NCBI RefSeq assembly: GCF_001687105.1
Contig: NZ_CP014598.1
Location: forward strand, 124,001-188,000
DNA: 64,000 nucleotides
Source: Salipiger sp. CCB-MM3
GTDB lineage: Bacteria; Pseudomonadota; Alphaproteobacteria; Rhodobacterales; Rhodobacteraceae
Direction: 5' to 3'
Shown in pieces: positions 25,466 through 34,939 of the stretch; position 1 is the first letter of the stretch, and each line of letters opens with the position of its first letter. A program made the translations under genes and the position numbers. The notes below the pieces were generated by a model. The model was not told the origin of the DNA. It saw nothing but the letters and a program-made list of their open reading frames with translations, and ran no database searches.

Positions 25466-28087
25466 TCATCCTTTGGCTGCCTCGTCTGCCTTGACGGCCT
25501 CGGGCTTGGCCTCGGCGTCCTGCGCGTTTGCCTCAGGCTCAGGAGTGGGCTTGAGATCGGGTTTGGCGAGCGCCTTGGCGACCTCGGGGGCTTCGCCGAG
25601 GATGTCATTGAGGTCGAGCCCGCGGCGGGTGGCGCTGTCGCGCACCGCTTCGCGCAGCCGGGCGCTGCGTTTGAGCAGGCGCTTGAAGCGGGTCTCATCC
25701 AGTTCGAGCAGGGTCGAGGGGGTGATCGCCACCAGCTCCGAGCGGCGGCGGCGCGGCATGAGCAGCGCCAGCTGGCCGCACATATCGCCGCGGCCCAAGC
25801 GATAGGTGTGCCCGGCGACGCGCTGTTCGACCGCGCCCGAGGCGATGAAATAGACGCTGCGCGCGGTGCTGTCGCGGCGGCTGATCACATCGCCGGGGGC
25901 GACGTAGCGGGTGCGCAGGCCGCGGGCGAGGGGGCGGATTTCCTTTTCCTCGAGATCGGCAAAGAGCGGGAAGCGGCGCACCAGTTCGGCGCGCTGCACC
26001 GACAGATCGAGCGGCGGGCGCTCGTCGGCCTGCGCGCGGCGGCGGGCGAGGTCTTGGCTGAGCGCGGTATAAAGCTCGTCTCCGATCAGCCCGTCTTCGT
26101 GCATCGTGTCGTATTCGCCCTCTTCGAGGCGCAGCGCGGTGCGGCGGATGAAGCGGCGTTCCAGTTCCTCGGCATAGCCCGGATACTGCAGGCGCAGACC
26201 CTCGAGCGCGCGTTCGGTGGCCTCGCGGCGGCGGGTCAGCAGATCGCGCAGCAACTCGGCGACGCGGCGGCCATGAATGCGGCGGATGCGCCCGTCGATG
26301 AAGCCTTCGAGATCGCGCAGGATCTGCCGTTTCGACAGCAAGAGGTCGAAACGGTCGGCGGTGAGCCGGGCGAGGGGGCCGGAGATATGCAGGCGGTTGT
26401 GGGCAAAGAGCGCCGCGCGGAAGACGTTGCCGTAGCGCACATTGGCCTTGGCCGCGCGCTGGTAGCCGACGCGACCATCGCTGCGCGCGCCTTCGATCAG
26501 CCGGTCGCAATCGGACAGCGCCTTTTGCGCGAGCCGCAGCGAGATGGTGCGTTCGCGGATGCCAACGGTGGTGGCGTCGCGCTCGGCGCCGCCAAGCGCG
26601 ATGAGGCCCAGCGTGACGCGGTCGCGGTCTTGGATCTCGTCGCCTTCCTCGGCGGTCTTCACCGCGGCGTCGAGGCGCTTGCCGAAACGTTTCGCCTCGG
26701 AGCGGACGATCTCGCGGTCGAGGCCGTAGGTGTCTGTGGTCGTCGAGACCTGCTCGCGCACGGTTTGCAGGGCGACGGCGACCACCTGATTGCTGAGCGC
26801 CTGATCAAGCGGGCCGAGGCGGTCGAGGCCGAGCTTCTTGATCACCCATGTGAGCGTGGTGCCCTGCACCAGCAGCGTCCAGAGGGTGAAGCCGGTGGCG
26901 AGGATGCCGACGACGCGTTTCACCTCGATCGGCACGCGGAAGCTTTCGGTCACCGCGAGCGCCAGCGCGAGAGTCAGCGCGCCGCGCAGCCCGCCCCAGA
27001 GGATCGCGACGCGGTAAGGCCGCTCGATCCGTGGCGAGAGCCGCAACATGCGCAGGATCGGCAGCAGCCCCGAGAGGATCGCGCCCCGCGCGGCGATGGC
27101 GGCGGCGGTGACCACGAGGATCAGGAGGAAATCGCCAAAGTGCACGTCCTCGAGCAGCCGTGGGATCAGCAGCGCGGCGAGGATAAAGATCAGCGCCCCG
27201 GCCCAATGCGAGAGGATGTCCCAGACGTCGTTGAGATTGGCCCAAGCGGTGGGAGGGATCTTGCCCGGGCCAACGAGGTTGAGGGTGATCCCGGCGGTGA
27301 CAACGGCGATGACGCCGGACGCGCCAAAGAGTTGCTCGGCGCCGATATAGGCCAGATAGGGCAGGGCGATAGAGACCGAAAGCTGCGCCTTTTCATAGCG
27401 CGCCAGCAGCGCCATGGCGCCGATCGCGCCCTGCGCCACCAGCCAGCCAGCCAGCGCGCCGCCGCCCAGAAGCATGGGAAACTGTGCCAGCGCGCCGCCG
27501 AGCGTGGGGTCGGGCACGCCCTCCATCACGAAGCCCATGAAGAGGCTGAAAAGCGCGATGGCGGCGGCGTCGTTGAGCAGGCTTTCGCCTTCGATGATCC
27601 GAACGAGCCGGCGTGGCGCGGCGATCGAGCGGAAGATGCTGACCACCGCCGAAGGGTCGGTGGTCGAGACAATGGCACCCACGAGGAAACAGGCGGCCAG
27701 CGGCAGCGAGCTTGTCCACGACAGCGCAAAGCCGACAAACACCGTGGCGGCGACCACCGCGACGATGGCGAGCACAAGGATCGGCACCCAATCGTCGAGC
27801 ATCCGCCTGAGGTTCATGCCCAAGGTCGCCTGAAACAGCAGTGTTGGCAGGAAGACATAGAGGAAGACGTTGGATCTTATCGGGAAATTTATGATCGCCG
27901 CGGCCACGGGATTGAGCGCATCGGTCAGATCGGTGCGCAGAAAGAAGATCGCCGCCGCGCCGATGAGCGTGCCCAAGAGCGCGAGGATCGCGCTGTAGGG
28001 CAGGCGGAGACGGGCCGCCAGCGGCTCGGCCGCGGCGATGACGAGAAAGAGCGACGCGATGACCGCGGTGACAAGAACGACATCCAT
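25466..28087 (-). CDS. CPA1-type Na+(K+)/H+ antiporter with cyclic-nucleotide-binding domain
   Basis: Membrane protein of 873 residues. The N-terminal half has about 12 hydrophobic helices and the CPA1 core FLVGAIVSTTDPSAVVSIFRS and GESLLNDAAAIALFSLF (near 130-180), the expected ion-binding acidic residues. A long cytosolic part follows, and a CAP_ED domain (FPLFADLEEKEIRPLARGLR, then GDVISRRDSTARSVYFIASG). The Ala/Glu/Lys-rich tail is low complexity. The arrangement recalls NhaP/SOS1-type exchangers regulated by a bound ligand. The ATG at 28087 follows GAGG. It likely serves sodium or pH homeostasis, which fits a halotolerant host. Confidence 0.88.
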   Translation of the reverse strand: MDVVLVTAVIASLFLVIAAAEPLAARLRLPYSAILALLGTLIGAAAIFFLRTDLTDALNPVAAAIINFPIRSNVFLYVFLPTLLFQATLGMNLRRMLDDWVPILVLAIVAVVAATVFVGFALSWTSSLPLAACFLVGAIVSTTDPSAVVSIFRSIAAPRRLVRIIEGESLLNDAAAIALFSLFMGFVMEGVPDPTLGGALAQFPMLLGGGALAGWLVAQGAIGAMALLARYEKAQLSVSIALPYLAYIGAEQLFGASGVIAVVTAGITLNLVGPGKIPPTAWANLNDVWDILSHWAGALIFILAALLIPRLLEDVHFGDFLLILVVTAAAIAARGAILSGLLPILRMLRLSPRIERPYRVAILWGGLRGALTLALALAVTESFRVPIEVKRVVGILATGFTLWTLLVQGTTLTWVIKKLGLDRLGPLDQALSNQVVAVALQTVREQVSTTTDTYGLDREIVRSEAKRFGKRLDAAVKTAEEGDEIQDRDRVTLGLIALGGAERDATTVGIRERTISLRLAQKALSDCDRLIEGARSDGRVGYQRAAKANVRYGNVFRAALFAHNRLHISGPLARLTADRFDLLLSKRQILRDLEGFIDGRIRRIHGRRVAELLRDLLTRRREATERALEGLRLQYPGYAEELERRFIRRTALRLEEGEYDTMHEDGLIGDELYTALSQDLARRRAQADERPPLDLSVQRAELVRRFPLFADLEEKEIRPLARGLRTRYVAPGDVISRRDSTARSVYFIASGAVEQRVAGHTYRLGRGDMCGQLALLMPRRRRSELVAITPSTLLELDETRFKRLLKRSARLREAVRDSATRRGLDLNDILGEAPEVAKALAKPDLKPTPEPEANAQDAEAKPEAVKADEAAKG

Positions 28088-28325
28088 GCGCCTCAGATAG
28101 ACCGAGTTTGACGCTGGGAGAACTGGCGATTGGCAAAAATCTTCGTGGGGTGGCGCGCGCGGGCCGGACAAGTGGTTGGGCAGGGGGTTGGGTTTCAGCC
28201 TCGATATCGGGCGGATGGGGGCGCTTTGCGGCTCGGGTCGCCGTTGGTTCTTGAGAACTGGGGTCTGCGGCTGTATCTGCGGGGCCAAATGGGGGGCGGA
28301 CGCGGATTCTACAATGAGGCATGAC

Positions 28326-29423
28326 ATGCAATTGGATCGCAGACATTTCATTGGCGCGGGTGCTGCGCTGACCCTGACGGCGCTGCTGCCGCGCGGCGCC
28401 TTTGCCGCCTTCTCGCCGAAGCCCGCCGACTGGCGCCGCTTTGCGCTGACCACCAAGATCGACATCCCTGCGGACGGCAAGCCGGTGCAGGCGTGGATCC
28501 CCGTGCCTTCGGTCAACGAAGAGGGATGGATGCGGGCCGAGGCGCCGGCGTTCAGCGGCAATGCCGACAGCGCCGAGCTGAAGACCGATGCCGAGAGCGG
28601 TGCGAAATACGTGCACGCGGTGTGGTCCTCGGGTCAGGCGCAGGCCGAGTTGGAGATCACCGCCGAGGTCGAGACCCGCGACCGGTTTGTCGATCTGGGC
28701 GAACCGGGGCAGGGGGCGAGCCTTTCGGACGAAGAGCGCGCGCTCTACACCGCGCCGACGCGGCTCATCCCCACCGACGGCATCGTCAAGGCGACCTCGG
28801 ACATGATCACCGAGAACATGAGCGGCGATCTGCAGAAGGCGCGGGCGATCTATGAATGGGTTGTCGAGAGCACCGAGCGCAACCCCGAGACCCGCGGCTG
28901 CGGCATCGGCGATGTGGCCTCGATGCTGGAGATGGGCGATCTGACCGGCAAATGCGCCGACCTCAACGCGCTTTACGTCGGGCTGGCGCGCGCCGCGGGC
29001 CTGCCTGCGCGCGATGTCTATGGTCTGCGCGTGGCGCCGTCGAAATTCGGCTACAAGAGCCTTGGCGCCAGTTCCGAGAACGTCAGCAAGGCGCAGCACT
29101 GCCGCGCCGAAGTGTTCCTTGAGGACTATGGCTGGGTCGCGGTCGATCCGGCGGATGTGCGCAAGGTGATGCTGGAAGAGCCGCCGAAGAACCTCGACCT
29201 CGACGATCCCAAGGTGCGCGCCGTGCGTGCGGGGCTGTTCGGGTCGTGGGAAGGCAATTGGGTCGGCTATAACTTCGCCCATGACGTGGCGCTGCCCGGC
29301 TCGGAGCGCGACAGCGTCGGCTTCCTGATGTACCCGCAGGCCGAGATTGACGGCGTGGAGCAGGACGAGCTGGACCCGTCGAGCTTTGCCTATGAGATCA
29401 CCGTGCGTGAGGAGGGTGCCTGA
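28326..29423 (+). CDS. Tat-exported transglutaminase-like protein
   Basis: Protein of 365 residues. A twin-arginine signal (DRRHFIGAGAALTLTALLPR, cleavage near AFA) sends it folded to the periplasm. The transglutaminase-core fold is visible with Cys210 (GKCADLNALYVGLARAAGLP), His258 (AQHCRAEVFLED) and Asp274 (VDPADV), a complete triad. Such proteins usually act as peptidases or amidases rather than cross-linkers. GAGG lies 6 nt before the ATG at 28326; an in-frame ATG at 28314 has no such site. The gap before it (28088-28325) has no gene. The target is unknown. Confidence 0.87.
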   Translation: MQLDRRHFIGAGAALTLTALLPRGAFAAFSPKPADWRRFALTTKIDIPADGKPVQAWIPVPSVNEEGWMRAEAPAFSGNADSAELKTDAESGAKYVHAVWSSGQAQAELEITAEVETRDRFVDLGEPGQGASLSDEERALYTAPTRLIPTDGIVKATSDMITENMSGDLQKARAIYEWVVESTERNPETRGCGIGDVASMLEMGDLTGKCADLNALYVGLARAAGLPARDVYGLRVAPSKFGYKSLGASSENVSKAQHCRAEVFLEDYGWVAVDPADVRKVMLEEPPKNLDLDDPKVRAVRAGLFGSWEGNWVGYNFAHDVALPGSERDSVGFLMYPQAEIDGVEQDELDPSSFAYEITVREEGA

Positions 29424-29478
29424 GTGTGAGGGTAGGTTTGGGCGGCCCATGCATGCAGGCCGCCCGAATTTGACCCGA

Positions 29479-31710
29479 TCAGAAGATCAGAAGACCGTGG
29501 TCCTGAAGTGCGTCGAAGCCGTCGGCGTCGAGATGCTTCAGCAGGGCGATATCTGTCAGCCCGTCCTCTTGGGTCTGCACAGCGACCTCAAGACCACGCC
29601 CCGTTTCGGTTACCACGAGGTCGCTGTAGCTGATGTCCAGCGCCGAGAAATCGAGACGATCCCCTTCGGCTTCGCGCCGGAAGACAACGGTGTCGACGCC
29701 GCCATCTGGTGTGAACACAAAGACATCGGCCCCGGCTCCACCCCAGAGCGTGTCATCACCATCGTAGCCGGTAAGGGTGTCATCTCCGGAAGTCCCGAAC
29801 AGTTGCGAGTCCTGTCCCGGCGCGTCTGCGACCAATTCACCCCTGTTGGGTTCAGCCGCCGAGGCCTCAGTAACGGTCACCAAACTGTCGGACTCGCTCG
29901 AAACAAGGTTCAGGGATTGTATGCCTCCGGCTCCTGCATCGATGCTCTGGTTTGACGTGTAGTCGAGGACGACTTCTGCTTCGAGCGTCTCGTTCCCCTC
30001 GATCACATCTGCCCCGAGGTGATCGGAGAGAAACTGTTCGGTGCTGAGCGAACTGTCGGATTCAAAGAGGCGGATGTGCCGGGTGGTAAAGTCGCCTTTG
30101 GGCGTGTCTCCGTCATGGACGATGAAGTCGATCTCGTCGCCTACCGAAACCTCAAGGGCACGCACCACAATCGCGAAGTCGCCGGTCACTGTCTGGGTGG
30201 AGAGTGTCTCGCCGTTCAGCCGGACCTCGACGATTATCCCGTCGACGCTGTTCTCAGAGACCGACCAACTGCCGACGATATCGATCGGGCCATCGCTTTC
30301 GGCAGTGAATTTTTCAAGCGTGGCGCGATCGTTCGTTCCTTGGTTGCCGAAGGCGGCCGGGGCCATCGTGTCTGCCGTCATAAAGAAGGGCCGAGACCAG
30401 TTGTTGCCGAGATAAGGGTTCCAGCTTTCGGACATATATGTCTGACCTTCGAGCACCTGAAGGGCGATCTCGGTTTCGGTGCCATTGACCACCTTGAGCA
30501 GGTGATAGCTCCACGGACCTTCTGGATCGGACGCGAGGTCCCAATCGTAGAAGCTGTCAGTGATCAAAGCGCCTGGGCCTTCGACGGGGGTCACCGAAAG
30601 GTCGGAGCCTTGCACATAGACAGGGGTATCTCCGATGCGATCTGGAGCATCGATGATCGCGCCCCCAGCATCACGGATGACAAGATTGGTGCCTGAAAAC
30701 GAGATGTCCTGAGCCGAGCCCCAGACTAGCCAAGTGCCATTTCCGAAATCATAGGCTTCGATGCCGGGGCCAAGGTCGAGAGCGACGGAGTCTTGTGCGC
30801 CTGCGAGTATGGATTCAACAAAGCGGAACCCATCCAGCATCTCGTTTTCGGTGGTCGGTTTGTCGTAAAGGCCCATGTCGGGGGAGCCGCTCCAGTCTTC
30901 ATCGAGAAGTGCGTACCAAGACGCTTCTGTCACGCCATTGGCCGACATGACAGCGACGGCCTTTGCGAGATAGGAAGCGTTCGAAAGCGGATCATCAGTC
31001 ACCGCGCTGCGCCCAAACTCGGTGATCACGATGCTCGGCTGTTGCTCTTCGAGGAGCGTGGCCAGTATCGAGTTCAGATGGGCGAGCGCCACCCCCAGTT
31101 CAGACGGTTCAAGACCGTAGGGGTGAATGTCCAGCGAATCCATGTATTCGAAAGCGCCGGCGTCGATGAGTGCCTTTACATAACCTGTCGCGACAGAGTG
31201 CAGGGCTCCACCACCGATTTCGACATCGGGGTAGCTCTCGGAGACCGTGTCCGAAACGCCCTTGAGAATTTCGGTGTAGATCGCAGCCCGTTCGGGGATG
31301 GACCGGGTGGTCGCGGCGCCGCTGGTGAAACGCCCGTCCAATCCATTGAACTCGTTTCCGATGACGATGCGCTTTATTTCGGGAAATTCGGCGAGCAATG
31401 CCTCTACGAAACGCGCGAACGCGGCGATGCCTTCTTCCGAGGTAACCGTCTCACCATCGTCGTACAGCGGGTTTCCATGGGGCATCAGGGTTAGCGTGAT
31501 GTCGAGGTCATACCCGTCGACCAAAGGCATGTAGCTGGTGCGAAAATCGGAGAAGTCATAAACGCCCGGCTCTGTCTCGATCAGCCGCCAGCTCACGCCG
31601 TCGCGGATCCCTGTCGCTCCGCTGTCGTCAACGAGTTCTAGGAGTTGCTCGGCTTTCAATTCGCCGTAGTCCTGACCTTGCCCGAAATGGGTCGCGACAC
31701 TCAAATCCAT
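29479..31710 (-). CDS. Secreted clan-A glycoside hydrolase with RTX repeats
   Basis: Protein of 743 residues. Residues about 1-300 look like a (beta/alpha)8 barrel of clan GH-A, near GH39/PslG types, with the acid/base Glu120 (VIGNEFNG) and the nucleophile Glu231 (VITEFGRS). A middle beta-rich part follows, including a carbohydrate-binding-like segment (DIVGSWSVSENSVDGIIVEVRLNG, about 475-530). Near the C-terminus are RTX nonapeptides (LFGTSGDDTLTGYDGDDTL, WGGAGADVF), which bind Ca2+ and point to type I secretion without an N-terminal signal. AGGGG precedes the ATG. The role is probably trimming or releasing the exopolysaccharide made by the neighbouring genes. Confidence 0.8.
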   Translation of the reverse strand: MDLSVATHFGQGQDYGELKAEQLLELVDDSGATGIRDGVSWRLIETEPGVYDFSDFRTSYMPLVDGYDLDITLTLMPHGNPLYDDGETVTSEEGIAAFARFVEALLAEFPEIKRIVIGNEFNGLDGRFTSGAATTRSIPERAAIYTEILKGVSDTVSESYPDVEIGGGALHSVATGYVKALIDAGAFEYMDSLDIHPYGLEPSELGVALAHLNSILATLLEEQQPSIVITEFGRSAVTDDPLSNASYLAKAVAVMSANGVTEASWYALLDEDWSGSPDMGLYDKPTTENEMLDGFRFVESILAGAQDSVALDLGPGIEAYDFGNGTWLVWGSAQDISFSGTNLVIRDAGGAIIDAPDRIGDTPVYVQGSDLSVTPVEGPGALITDSFYDWDLASDPEGPWSYHLLKVVNGTETEIALQVLEGQTYMSESWNPYLGNNWSRPFFMTADTMAPAAFGNQGTNDRATLEKFTAESDGPIDIVGSWSVSENSVDGIIVEVRLNGETLSTQTVTGDFAIVVRALEVSVGDEIDFIVHDGDTPKGDFTTRHIRLFESDSSLSTEQFLSDHLGADVIEGNETLEAEVVLDYTSNQSIDAGAGGIQSLNLVSSESDSLVTVTEASAAEPNRGELVADAPGQDSQLFGTSGDDTLTGYDGDDTLWGGAGADVFVFTPDGGVDTVVFRREAEGDRLDFSALDISYSDLVVTETGRGLEVAVQTQEDGLTDIALLKHLDADGFDALQDHGLLIF

Positions 31711-32047
31711 CCGTTTCCCCTTTTACCGACTTCTGTCGTTTGTCTGCCCGTTCTTCTCGAGAGGAGGCTCTTGGCACCTCCGCTTGCGGAACTTGCCAGG
31801 CACCTTTTGTGCACTTGGCAGGCATGAGAGATTTGAATGGTCGGAATGTGGCTCGTTTGAGCCAGCGATGGGGCGATTGGGCTGATGTCGCGTGTTCGAC
31901 ACGGTGACCAAGTTAAATGGCCTCGAAATCCAGCACTCGCAGGATTTGTTTGCCCCGACGCTGCATCGCAGCACGTTAAAGATTGCTTAACGTCTGATCG
32001 CTCTACATCTTAAAGCTGAGGGTGTTCCACGCGTTTTGGAGCGCAGT
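31711..32047. promoter_or_regulatory. Divergent promoter region of hydrolase and glycosyltransferase genes
   Basis: No gene is seen in these 337 bp. ACGTTAA (31973-31979) and TTAACGT (31987-31993) form a perfect 7-bp inverted repeat with a 7-bp spacer, 55 bp before the glycosyltransferase ATG. This is a typical size for a dimeric regulator site such as a LuxR- or LysR-type operator. Confidence 0.5.
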
Positions 32048-33178
32048 ATGAAAGACTTTGAAATTGACGTTCAGGATGGCCGCCGTGTTGCGATCATCCA
32101 TTATTGGCTGGTTGGAATGCGTGGCGGCGAGAAGGTCATAGAGGCCCTCTGCCGGATGTTCCCCGACGCAGATATCTACACGCATGTGGCGGACCCGTCG
32201 AAGCTCTCGGCGGTGCTGACAAAGCACCGTATCGTGGAGACACGTATCGGTCGTCTGCCGCTCGCCAAGAAGCTTTACCAGAAGTATCTGCCGTTGATGC
32301 CGCGCGCGCTCGAGGAGATTGATCTGTCGGGCTATGACCTCGTGATCTCGTCGGAGTCGGGCCCGGCCAAGGGGGTGATCGCGCCGCCGGATGCGCCGCA
32401 TCTGTGCTACTGTCATTCGCCCATGCGCTACCTGTGGGACCAATATCACGTGTATCGCGGCGGCGCGGGGCTGATGACGCGGCTGATGATGCCGCAACTG
32501 GCGCACGGGTTGCGCAACTGGGATGTGAATAGTGCCGCACGAGTGGATGGCTTCGCCGCCAACTCAAACTTCGTCGCCAGCCGGATCCGAAAGTACTGGC
32601 GCCGCGAGTCGGATGTTGTCGCGCCGCCAGTGGCAATCGAAGATTTCTCGCCCGTGCCAAAGGACGAGCTTGGGGATTTCTACCTTTGGTGCGGTGAACT
32701 TGCGCCCTACAAGCGGCCCGATCTCGCGATCGAGGCGTTTCGTCGGCTCGACCTGCCGCTGGTGGTCATCGGCGGTCCAGATGACGCGGTGAACAAGCTG
32801 AAGGCGAAGGCGGGACCCAAGACCACCTTCCTCGGAAAAGCGCCCTTCAGCGTGCTCAAGGACCATATGGCACGCTGCAAGGCGCTGGTATTCCCCGGTG
32901 AGGAAGATTTCGGCATCGTGCCGGTGGAAGTGATGGCCTCGGGCCGCCCGGTCATCGCGTACGGGCGGGGCGGAGCGCTCGATTCGGTCGTCGACGGGCT
33001 CACGGGGCTGTTCTTTGAGGAGCAGAGCGTTGATGCGCTGGTTGACTCTGTGGAACGGTTCGAGCGGTCAGGGCTGGCCGACGCTGGGCCGCGTGCCTGC
33101 GTCGCTCGGGCACAGGATTTCTCCGAAGTGAAGTTCCGTGCTGGAATCGCCTCGAGCCTGGCGCGGATCGGGGGCTGA
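32048..33178 (+). CDS. Glycosyltransferase, GT4-like
   Basis: GT-B fold glycosyltransferase of 376 residues. The N-terminal half holds HYWLVGMRGGEKVIEAL and LCYCHSPMRYLWDQY. The C-terminal sugar-nucleotide domain has GELAPYKRPDLAIEAF and the retaining-enzyme motif PGEEDFGIVPVEVMASGRPVIA (about 283-304), equivalent to the E-x7-E motif. It adds a sugar, often mannose, to the lipid-linked exopolysaccharide repeat on the cytosolic face. GGAG lies 7 nt before the ATG at 32048; a TTG at 32036 is the weaker option. Confidence 0.88.
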   Translation: MKDFEIDVQDGRRVAIIHYWLVGMRGGEKVIEALCRMFPDADIYTHVADPSKLSAVLTKHRIVETRIGRLPLAKKLYQKYLPLMPRALEEIDLSGYDLVISSESGPAKGVIAPPDAPHLCYCHSPMRYLWDQYHVYRGGAGLMTRLMMPQLAHGLRNWDVNSAARVDGFAANSNFVASRIRKYWRRESDVVAPPVAIEDFSPVPKDELGDFYLWCGELAPYKRPDLAIEAFRRLDLPLVVIGGPDDAVNKLKAKAGPKTTFLGKAPFSVLKDHMARCKALVFPGEEDFGIVPVEVMASGRPVIAYGRGGALDSVVDGLTGLFFEEQSVDALVDSVERFERSGLADAGPRACVARAQDFSEVKFRAGIASSLARIGG

Positions 33179-33429
33179 ATCAGGGCAAATTCAGGCTTTC
33201 GCGTGACGCTGCACCCTACATTTTGGCGGGGTTGCGGCGTCTTTTCGCGTGCATGATCACCTTAGAAAGAAACAGATTTTTGAAGTTTCGCGAGATCTGC
33301 CTGAAACTCTTGCGGTCCCTCAGATCATGAGCTTCTTTCTTACATGTTCAGGCTGCTGAGAATTGGCGCGCTGCGCGGAGCATGCGATATCAGACGGGAC
33401 TAATTTACGGTGTCAGAAGGGATCATTTA

Positions 33430-34863
33430 ATGCAGACGATTACTCCTGTTATTCTGTGCGGTGGATCGGGAACTCGGCTCTGGCCGGTGTCCCGCAAGAG
33501 TTTTCCGAAGCAGTTCGCGCGTCTGATCGATGATGAAAGCCTGTTCCAAGCGACCGCGGCGCGGTTCGCGGGATCCGGGCGCTTCGAAAAGCCGGTGATC
33601 GTGACGAACTCGGACTTCCGCTTTGTGGTGACGGAGCAGCTTTCGGCTGTTGGAATCGATCCCGGTGCCGTGCTGATCGAACCCGAAGGGCGCAACACGG
33701 CGCCAGCTGTTCTGGCGGCGGCCTTGCATCTGCATGCCAAGGATCCGGATGCGGCCATGCTCGTAGCACCCTCGGATCACCGCATGCCCGACGGGGCGGC
33801 CTTTCGGGCGGCGCTGGAAAAGGGCATTCCGGCGATCGAGAAGGGGAAATTCGTTCTCTTCGGTATCTCGCCGGACCGGCCAGAGACCGGGTACGGATAT
33901 CTTGAGCTCGACTCCAATGGCGGCGACTGTGTGCCGCTCAAGCGCTTCGTCGAAAAGCCCGACGCCGAAACCGCGGCGAAAATGCTGGCGCAAGGCAACT
34001 TCCTGTGGAACGCGGGCATTTTCCTCTTCCGCGTGAAAGACATTCTGGCCGCCTTCGACAAATTCGCCAGCCAGTTGGTGCCGCCGGTGAGCGCGGCGGT
34101 GCGCGATGCAGAGGTCGATCTTGGCTTCCTTCGGCTGGCGCCGGGCCCGTGGAGCGAGGCCGAGGACATCTCGGTCGACTACGCGGTGATGGAAAAATCC
34201 GACGCGCTGGAGGTGGTGCCCTTCGACGGCGGTTGGTCCGATCTTGGCGGTTGGGACGCGATCTGGCGCGAGATGGAGCAGGACGAGACGGGCGTTGTGG
34301 CCAACAAGGGCGCGACGGCGATCGACTGCGAGAACTCGATCCTGCGCTCGGATTCCGACGCGGTGGAACTTGTGGGCATCGGGCTCAAGGATGTGGTCGC
34401 CGTGGCGATGAACGACGCGGTGCTGGTGGCGTCCAAGGATCGCGCGCAGGACGTGAAGCTGGCGGTCAGCGCGCTGAAGGAAAAGGGCTCGAAGCAGGCT
34501 GTCGAGTTTCCGATGGACCACCGCCCTTGGGGCTGGTTCGAGAGCCTCGTGGTCGGCAGCCGCTTTCAGGTGAAGCGCATCCATGTGCATCCGGGGGCGG
34601 CGCTGTCGCTGCAGAGCCACTTCCACCGCTCCGAACATTGGATCGTCGTGGAAGGGACCGCGCGTGTCACCGTGGACGACGAGGTGAAGCTGGTGACCGA
34701 GAACGAGAGCGTCTACATCCCGCTTGGCGCGGTGCACCGGATGGAAAACCCCGGCAAGATGCCGATGGTGCTGATCGAGGTGCAGACGGGCTCTTACGTT
34801 GGAGAGGACGACATCGTGCGTTACGAGGACGTTTATTCACGCGGTCAGGGCGCCAAGGGCTGA
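33430..34863 (+). CDS. manC: Mannose-1-phosphate guanylyltransferase / mannose-6-phosphate isomerase
   Basis: Two-domain enzyme of 477 residues. The nucleotidyltransferase motif GGSGTRLWPVSRKSFPKQF (about 11-29) and RFVEKPD carry out GDP-mannose formation from mannose-1-phosphate and GTP. The C-terminal cupin with QSHFHRSEHWIVVEGTARV is the type II phosphomannose isomerase part. AAGGGAT precedes the ATG at 33430. Together with the phosphomannomutase that follows, it supplies GDP-mannose or derived sugars for the exopolysaccharide. Confidence 0.95.
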   Translation: MQTITPVILCGGSGTRLWPVSRKSFPKQFARLIDDESLFQATAARFAGSGRFEKPVIVTNSDFRFVVTEQLSAVGIDPGAVLIEPEGRNTAPAVLAAALHLHAKDPDAAMLVAPSDHRMPDGAAFRAALEKGIPAIEKGKFVLFGISPDRPETGYGYLELDSNGGDCVPLKRFVEKPDAETAAKMLAQGNFLWNAGIFLFRVKDILAAFDKFASQLVPPVSAAVRDAEVDLGFLRLAPGPWSEAEDISVDYAVMEKSDALEVVPFDGGWSDLGGWDAIWREMEQDETGVVANKGATAIDCENSILRSDSDAVELVGIGLKDVVAVAMNDAVLVASKDRAQDVKLAVSALKEKGSKQAVEFPMDHRPWGWFESLVVGSRFQVKRIHVHPGAALSLQSHFHRSEHWIVVEGTARVTVDDEVKLVTENESVYIPLGAVHRMENPGKMPMVLIEVQTGSYVGEDDIVRYEDVYSRGQGAKG

Positions 34864-34939
34864 GCTTTGCCGGCCCCGAGCGCGCCACGGCGCGCGTGTC
34901 CGGGGCTGGCAATTGAAGATCAAGAAGGAGGGCCTTTCG

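Noticed and set aside
26680..26700. CGAAACGTTTCG in the antiporter gene as a further copy of the intragenic palindrome
   Set aside because: It lacks the GAGG/CCTC arms and does not encode VS-x-RN, so it is probably unrelated.
25808..28111. A 767-codon plus-strand frame opposite the antiporter
   Set aside because: Rich in Arg, Asp, Gly and His with no hydrophobic or motif pattern; the minus frame encodes helices and a CAP_ED domain.
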